Origin: Pseudomonas sp. Irchel 3E13
Lineage (GTDB): Bacteria > Pseudomonadota > Gammaproteobacteria > Pseudomonadales > Pseudomonadaceae
Length of the DNA stretch: 64,000 nt
NCBI RefSeq assembly: GCF_900187455.1
Contig: NZ_FYDX01000014.1
Location: 124,001 to 188,000, forward strand
Direction: 5' to 3'
In this document: positions 59,679-64,000 of the stretch, one piece after another
Position numbering within the stretch: position 1 is the stretch's first letter
Layout: each line of letters begins with the position of its first letter
The notes under the pieces: model-generated
What the model saw: only the letters and a program-made list of their open reading frames with translations
The model's database searches: none
Told to the model about the DNA's origin: nothing
Position numbers and translations under genes: made by a program

Positions 59679-60830
59679 ATGCACAAGATTGCACCGATCG
59701 CTTTAGGCCTGATTGCCCTCGCCGCAGCCAGCCAGGCAGCGGCCGACACCCGGGTGGAACTGGGCAGCCAGGAGCGCGTGACCCGGCTGTTCGCCTACCC
59801 CAATAACTGCAGCGTGATCTGCTTTCGCGACTGGACACTGGAAAAGACCGTCGAGCACTACCTGACCCAGAGCGTGCAACGCGACGGCTACCCGGCCGCG
59901 ACGGTGAAGGTGCTGCGTGACAACGACAAGCTGCATGCCGAAATCGGCGGCGTCCCGGCGGACTACGGCAAGCCGCTGACCGCCCTGCTCGACACCGGCG
60001 AGCTGGCCTACAACGGTGCGAAAAAGCTCAACGCTGACGGTAAATGGGCTTATAGCTGGTACCTGTTCCTGCCGCTGGGCATGGCTTTGGAAAACCGCCG
60101 CAGCATCGAGCTGCTGCACTTCCCGCCGGATTACTCGCTGACCCAGGCCCAGGACTACCTGCGTTCCAACACCACCGATCGCTGGGCCAGTCTGCTGACC
60201 TTCAACGGCATTCCCGCCACCGACACCCCGGCTTACCAGACCATCGTCGACATCGCCCCGATCGCCGCGCCGGCCAGCGCCGGCAAGGACCTGGAAGGCG
60301 TCTACAGCTACTTCCAGGACTATCAGGTGCGCATGGTCAAGGAAGTCACCCGCACCCAGAGCGGTGCCTCGCTGCCGATGGTGGCCTTCGGTTCGCCGGT
60401 GCGCACCTGGATCCAGCAGCAGTACGGGCCGAGCCTGAAAGTGTTGGGCCTGGCAACCATCAGCCCGACGCCCGGACAACAGGTGCCCGTGCTGGGCTCG
60501 AACCACCCAAGTGCGATCTGGTATGCGGCGGACCCGGCCAACAACGGTGGTGATCAGGACAAGGCCGATGCGGCGGGCCTGAAGATGATGGGCCAGGACC
60601 TCAGCGCTGCCTGCTGGCAGGCCGGCGTGGGCCGCAACCCGAAAGCCGACCCGCAAGCGACACTGAACGCCTGCACGCAAAAGTGGCAAGTGACCGCGAA
60701 GAAGCAGACCTGTGAATTGTTCTATCGGACCATTCGCGAGATGACGCCAGAGCAGGCGAGCGCGAAGTGCAATACCGGCGCGGTGACGCGCAAGCTGCGC
60801 GAGCTGCAGAAGCCGGTCGAAGAAATCTGA
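59679..60830 (+). CDS. Exported protein of unknown function
   Basis: A 383-residue protein with a clear signal peptide ('MHKIAPIALGLIALAAASQAAA'). The mature part has several cysteines, two close together near the start ('NNCSVICFRDW') and more in the C-terminal part ('AACWQAGVG', 'LNACTQKW', 'QTCELFYR', 'SAKCNTG'), suggesting disulfides in the periplasm. No recognised domain. ATG 59679 has CAAGGAG upstream; divergent from the M15-like gene by 83 bases. A perfect hairpin follows. Confidence 0.75.
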   Translation: MHKIAPIALGLIALAAASQAAADTRVELGSQERVTRLFAYPNNCSVICFRDWTLEKTVEHYLTQSVQRDGYPAATVKVLRDNDKLHAEIGGVPADYGKPLTALLDTGELAYNGAKKLNADGKWAYSWYLFLPLGMALENRRSIELLHFPPDYSLTQAQDYLRSNTTDRWASLLTFNGIPATDTPAYQTIVDIAPIAAPASAGKDLEGVYSYFQDYQVRMVKEVTRTQSGASLPMVAFGSPVRTWIQQQYGPSLKVLGLATISPTPGQQVPVLGSNHPSAIWYAADPANNGGDQDKADAAGLKMMGQDLSAACWQAGVGRNPKADPQATLNACTQKWQVTAKKQTCELFYRTIREMTPEQASAKCNTGAVTRKLRELQKPVEEI

Positions 60831-60837
60831 AAGCCAT

Positions 60838-60858
60838 CGGGGCTGCAAAGCAGCCCCG
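60838..60858. terminator. Bidirectional hairpin terminator
   Basis: CGGGGCTGC (60838–60846) and GCAGCCCCG (60850–60858) form a perfect 9-bp stem with an AAA loop between convergent genes ending at 60830 and 60866. Confidence 0.75.
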
Positions 60859-60865
60859 AAACACT

Positions 60866-61504
60866 CTATTCCTGCGGTCGCAACCGATACTGCGGCGGCA
60901 ACTGGTCAAGTCCGCTGATGGTCACGTCCAGACTCTTCCAGCGACCATCCTTGATGCCATAGATGCAGCCATGTACCGACAACTCCTGGCCGCGATGCCA
61001 GGCGTTCTGGACGATGGTGGTATGGCCGACGTTGGCCACTTGCTGGATCACGTTCAGCTCGCACAGGCGGTCCACCTGTTCTTCCTCGGTGGGCAGCTTC
61101 GACAGCTCGACGCGGTGCTCGTAATACAGGTCGCGGATCGAACGCAGCCAGCCGTCGATCAGGCCGAACTGGCGGTCCTGCATCGACGCCCGCACACCGC
61201 CGCAACCGTAGTGGCCGGTCACCAGAATGTGCCGCACCTTGAGCACATCCACCGCGTACTGGATCACCGACAGGCAGTTCAGGTCGGTGTGCAGCACCAC
61301 GTTGGCGACGTTGCGGTGGACGAACAGGTCGCCCGGCAGCATGCCGACGATCTCGTTGGCCGGAACCCTCGCATCCGAGCAGCCGATCCAGAGGAATTCA
61401 GGCGTCTGCTGGTTCGCCAGCTTGGCGAAGAAATCAGGGTCCTTCCGGGTGATGCTGTCCGCCCAACGCGCGTTGTTATCGATCAGTTCTTGCAGGTCGT
61501 GCAT
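60866..61504 (-). CDS. Beta-class carbonic anhydrase
   Basis: A 212-residue zinc enzyme interconverting CO2 and bicarbonate. Zinc ligands and the Asp/Arg dyad appear in 'CSDARVPANE' and 'HYGCGG'. It ends '…PPQYRLRPQE' like the P. aeruginosa PA4676 enzyme (psCA3, from memory). ATG 61504 with GAGG 7 bases upstream; a TTG six bases earlier is poorly placed. It marks the return of conserved gene order at the right edge. Confidence 0.95.
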   Translation of the reverse strand: MHDLQELIDNNARWADSITRKDPDFFAKLANQQTPEFLWIGCSDARVPANEIVGMLPGDLFVHRNVANVVLHTDLNCLSVIQYAVDVLKVRHILVTGHYGCGGVRASMQDRQFGLIDGWLRSIRDLYYEHRVELSKLPTEEEQVDRLCELNVIQQVANVGHTTIVQNAWHRGQELSVHGCIYGIKDGRWKSLDVTISGLDQLPPQYRLRPQE

Positions 61505-61569
61505 GTTCAAGCCTCACGGAAAGGATGCCCTGTTATGACAGGCCGCGACCCGGGCGGGTCACGCGCCCT

Positions 61570-62022
61570 TTATTCGATGAGGGTGCAGGCCATCACCAGC
61601 GCATCTTCGCGGCCACCCGGCGCCGGGTAGTAATCGCGGCGCCGACCCACTTCGTTGAAACCATAGCGCTCGTACAAGCGGTAGGCCGACTGGTTGCTGG
61701 CGCGGACTTCAAGGAAGCACTCACGACCGTTCGACTCATAGGCGCGCTTCATCAATTGTTCCAGCAGCGCCAGGCCCAGACCGCGGCCCTGGCTCTCCGG
61801 CTTGACGGTGATGTTGAGCAGGTGCGCCTCGTCGATGATCACATTGATCACGCCATGGCCGACCTGTTGCTCGCCTTCGAACATCAACCAGACTTCGTAG
61901 CTTTTCAGCGCGTCGAGGAAGATCCCGCGGGTCCAGGGATGACTGAAGGCGGCGTATTCGATCTTCAGTACGCTATCCAGATCCGCCTCGGTCATCCGAC
62001 GGAAGCTGAGGGTGTCACTCAT
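61570..62022 (-). CDS. rimI: Ribosomal-protein-alanine N-acetyltransferase
   Basis: A 150-residue GNAT enzyme that acetylates the N-terminal alanine of ribosomal protein S18. The acetyl-CoA loop 'VKPESQGRGLGLALLEQL' and 'FLEVRASNQSAYRLYERYGFNEVGRRRDYYPA' are typical of RimI. It overlaps the upstream holD gene by 8 bases; this pairing is conserved in gammaproteobacteria. Confidence 0.95.
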   Translation of the reverse strand: MSDTLSFRRMTEADLDSVLKIEYAAFSHPWTRGIFLDALKSYEVWLMFEGEQQVGHGVINVIIDEAHLLNITVKPESQGRGLGLALLEQLMKRAYESNGRECFLEVRASNQSAYRLYERYGFNEVGRRRDYYPAPGGREDALVMACTLIE

Positions 62023-62851
62023 TGTGCGGTTTCCAGCGCGCCATCAGCCGGCGCATGGCTTTCCAGACGTCCGCCTTGCGCGGCGGCTCGTCCATCAACA
62101 ATTCAAGGGACGGCAGCCCCCAGGCAGTGCCCAGGCCTTGCACCGCCCATTCACGGGTATAGGACGTTTCGTCGCCTTCGCCGGCAAAGCGGATGGCCGG
62201 CAGGCCGATCAGCCACAGACAGGCGCACGGTACTTCTTCGAGCCGGGCCTGAATGAAGCCCTGGACGAAGTCCCGCGCAGCATCCGGGCCCTGGTCGAGA
62301 CTGCCGCGCACCAGCAACGGCCAGCGCACCGGCTCGCCGACGATCTGCGGGCTGTCGGGAAGGCCGGCGGCACGCAGCATGTCTTTGAGCAGCAGGTAGG
62401 ACGGATCGCGACTCTGGAAGGCCTCGCCAGTCGCCAGTTCGACCAGCAGCAGGCAGTTACCGGCACGCAGCAACTGCAGGGCGAAACGCGGCGGCGGCTG
62501 GACCACGGCCTTGACCGGCGCGGGCGCTTCTTCCGCCGCCTCGACCGGCTTGGGCGCCGGCTTGGCGGTGACGCTCGGGCGGGGAATCTCGATCTTCGGC
62601 CGCTCTGCCGGCTTCACCACGGGCTTCACAACGGACTGGGCGACAGCGGCGGCTGCCCGGGCCGGCACTTCCGGCGGCAGTTCCTCGACCAGCGGCTCGA
62701 GCGGCAACAGCAGCTCCGGGCGCGACGGCGCGGCGAACGGCAGTTCGGCACGCGGCAGCCAGTGCACCACTTGCATGGCGTTCAGGTAAGCGCGGCGGCG
62801 GGACTCGGTCAGCAAGGAGGCGGCCATCTGTGGATAAGTCAGGGCGCACAT
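62015..62851 (-). CDS. holD: DNA polymerase III psi subunit, long pseudomonad form
   Basis: A 278-residue protein next to rimI, where E. coli has holD. The N-terminal 'SRRRAYLNAMQVVHWLPRAELPFA' fits the chi-binding segment of psi, then a Pro/Lys/Val-rich linker (about 60–115, 'VVKPVVKPAERPKIEIPRPSV'), then a C-terminal domain ('LLLVELATGEAFQS…DSPQIVGEPVRWPLL'). Pseudomonad psi is known to be much larger and diverged from E. coli psi. It would link the clamp loader to SSB through chi. ATG 62851 is assumed; ATG 62827 is an alternative. Confidence 0.75.
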   Translation of the reverse strand: MCALTYPQMAASLLTESRRRAYLNAMQVVHWLPRAELPFAAPSRPELLLPLEPLVEELPPEVPARAAAAVAQSVVKPVVKPAERPKIEIPRPSVTAKPAPKPVEAAEEAPAPVKAVVQPPPRFALQLLRAGNCLLLVELATGEAFQSRDPSYLLLKDMLRAAGLPDSPQIVGEPVRWPLLVRGSLDQGPDAARDFVQGFIQARLEEVPCACLWLIGLPAIRFAGEGDETSYTREWAVQGLGTAWGLPSLELLMDEPPRKADVWKAMRRLMARWKPHNE

Positions 62852-62991
62852 TCTAACGCCGTTGCGCGCCGGGCGCCGCAGTCGATCGGCGGAAAAACGC
62901 CGGACACCCCCTGCAAACGATCAAGGGTGAAGCCAATCCCCCCCAATGCAGTACAATCGGCGCTTTTATTTGGCAGCGAGTCGAACCGCCA

Positions 62992-64000
62992 ATGATCGAA
63001 CCCAAGCGCGTCCTGCGCGCCCTGGCTGAACACTGGAACCTGTTGGAACCGCTGTGCGAGCGGTTCGACGGGGGTACCCTCAGTCTGGGCGAATTGCGCC
63101 AGCAACTGGCTGCCCAGCAGCTTGAAAGCACGGTCCAGGACATCACCAACCTGCTCGACGTGTGGATCCGCCTGGACATCCTCGTCCCGGTGGCAAAAAG
63201 CCCCAACCGCTTCGAGCTGAACGCCCAGATCCACGACTTCCTCGCCTACCTGCGCCGCGAACACCGCCTCGGCCTGTGCCTGGAAATCGAAGCCTATCTG
63301 CGCCACCTCGAGCGTCTGGCCGGGCATATCCAGGACGCCTTCGACATCCGCGACGGCCACGACCTGGCCCGCCAGTTGCGCCTGCTGGACATGCGCGTAC
63401 GCGATGTCTTGAAGAAGCTCGACAACGACGAGCAGGCCTTGGTCGGCGTGGCCGAACGGGCCAAGACCAGCGACCGCCAGATTCCCCTGCGCCAGCGCTA
63501 TGCAGAAGTACTGGCGACCTGGGACGAGTACGTCGAGCCGATGATCCAGTTGGTCAACGCCGACGGCGCCTTCGAACAAGGCGTGCGCAAGGTCGAGACC
63601 GTGCTGCTGCGCCTGCTCAGCGAGCAGGCCCGGCTCGGGCAACTGGTGGACGACGACATGCTGCTGCGCACCCACGCGCGCATCCTCGAAATGCAGACCA
63701 GTGCCCAGTTGACCCTGCGCCACGCCCGCGAACTGCTGCTGCCGCTGCGCGAAGAAGCGCGCCGGCACAACGCCGTGACCCGCGGCGCGGCCCTGGCCCT
63801 GTCGGTGATCCGCCGCAAGGGCATCGACGCCGTGCCGCAGGCGGCCATGCCGCTGTTCACCCGGCCGCAGAGCACCTTTCTCGGCAGCGCCAGCCAGGTC
63901 GAGGCCTACGTCTACGCCCTGGCTCGCTTCGAACCGAAGCCGGCGCAGTTCCCCAAGGCGCACAAGAGCCACAAGGGCGAACCGACCCGAGCCCCGCGCA
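62992..64000 (+). CDS. mksF: Condensin kleisin subunit MksF, 3' truncated by window edge
   Basis: The 336 residues visible start 'MIEPKRVLRALAEHWNLLEPLCERFDGGTLSLGELRQQL', a winged-helix N-terminus, followed by long helices ('CLEIEAYLRHLERLAGHIQDAF', 'QTSAQLTLRHARELLLPLREEARRHNAVTRGAALAL'). This suits MksF, the kleisin-like partner in the MksBEF condensin, which in P. aeruginosa is encoded at the same place (PA4684–PA4686, from memory). Divergent from holD by 140 bases. The mksE and mksB genes should follow outside the window. Confidence 0.8.
   Translation, partial: MIEPKRVLRALAEHWNLLEPLCERFDGGTLSLGELRQQLAAQQLESTVQDITNLLDVWIRLDILVPVAKSPNRFELNAQIHDFLAYLRREHRLGLCLEIEAYLRHLERLAGHIQDAFDIRDGHDLARQLRLLDMRVRDVLKKLDNDEQALVGVAERAKTSDRQIPLRQRYAEVLATWDEYVEPMIQLVNADGAFEQGVRKVETVLLRLLSEQARLGQLVDDDMLLRTHARILEMQTSAQLTLRHARELLLPLREEARRHNAVTRGAALALSVIRRKGIDAVPQAAMPLFTRPQSTFLGSASQVEAYVYALARFEPKPAQFPKAHKSHKGEPTRAPR

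Overview
The window is high-GC, chromosomal Pseudomonas DNA, most like the P. fluorescens group. Three things point there: the conserved run TPR protein–lolB–ispE–tRNA-Gln–prs–rplY–pth–ychF at the left edge; the set carbonic anhydrase–rimI–holD and the start of the mksFEB condensin operon at the right edge; and REP-like scraps of the 'GCGAGCaaGCTCGC' and 'GGCTCCCACA' type. From memory, both edges match the PA4667–PA4684 stretch of P. aeruginosa. About 54 kb of accessory DNA (6.6–60.8 kb) lies between ychF and the carbonic anhydrase gene.

Layout. 0–6.6 kb: housekeeping genes for lipoprotein sorting, isoprenoids, PRPP, ribosome and peptidyl-tRNA recycling. 6.6–11 kb: small redox genes (luciferase-like oxidoreductase, GST) with LysR, a fatty-acid-hydroxylase-type membrane protein and an AraC regulator. 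11.2–23.2 kb: a co-directional array with a FecI sigma factor, a FecR regulator, a large TonB receptor, an FbpABC-like ABC importer, an ACMSD-like amidohydrolase, a DOPA 4,5-dioxygenase-family protein and an ABC exporter. This is the best candidate for an undescribed system. 23.4–26.8 kb: xenA with a divergent ArsR repressor, then an MFS pump with a divergent TetR repressor; both carry clear operators. 27–31.7 kb: a Rieske oxygenase, a rubredoxin–rubredoxin reductase fusion, LysR and MFS. 32–34.7 kb: a PAS-PAS-GGDEF diguanylate cyclase and an Fsr-type pump separated by a long structured hairpin. 34.8–38.9 kb: a second sigma/FecR/FpvA-like receptor unit. 38.9–43.2 kb: tRNA-Met, a 50-bp palindrome, metE and a divergent MTHFR-like gene. 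43.2–43.7 kb: a hipA remnant. 43.8–50.5 kb: a PfeR–PfeS–PfeA enterobactin-type locus with a PepSY reductase-like tail. 50.7–52.9 kb: an AT-rich cassette of PAAR proteins, a putative effector and two small membrane proteins. 53–57 kb: a third sigma/FecR/receptor unit. 57–60.8 kb: LysE exporter, LysR, DUF2834, an M15-like peptidase and an unknown exported protein.

How the genes work together. Iron is the dominant theme: four TonB receptors sit within 44 kb, three with their own FecI/FecR pair and one with a two-component system. Fur-box-like sequences precede the regulators of three loci (34.8, 50.5 and 57.0 kb) but I see none before the first sigma gene (11.2 kb). In each sigma/FecR unit a GAAAATT/GAAATAATT-like element lies at or just after the fecR stop, where a receptor-specific sigma-dependent promoter is expected. 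The 11–23 kb array adds cytoplasmic import and two putative aromatic-ring-modifying enzymes to such a unit, suggesting uptake and breakdown of a catecholic chelate or related aromatic. No integrase, transposase, CRISPR array, rRNA or complete prophage was seen.
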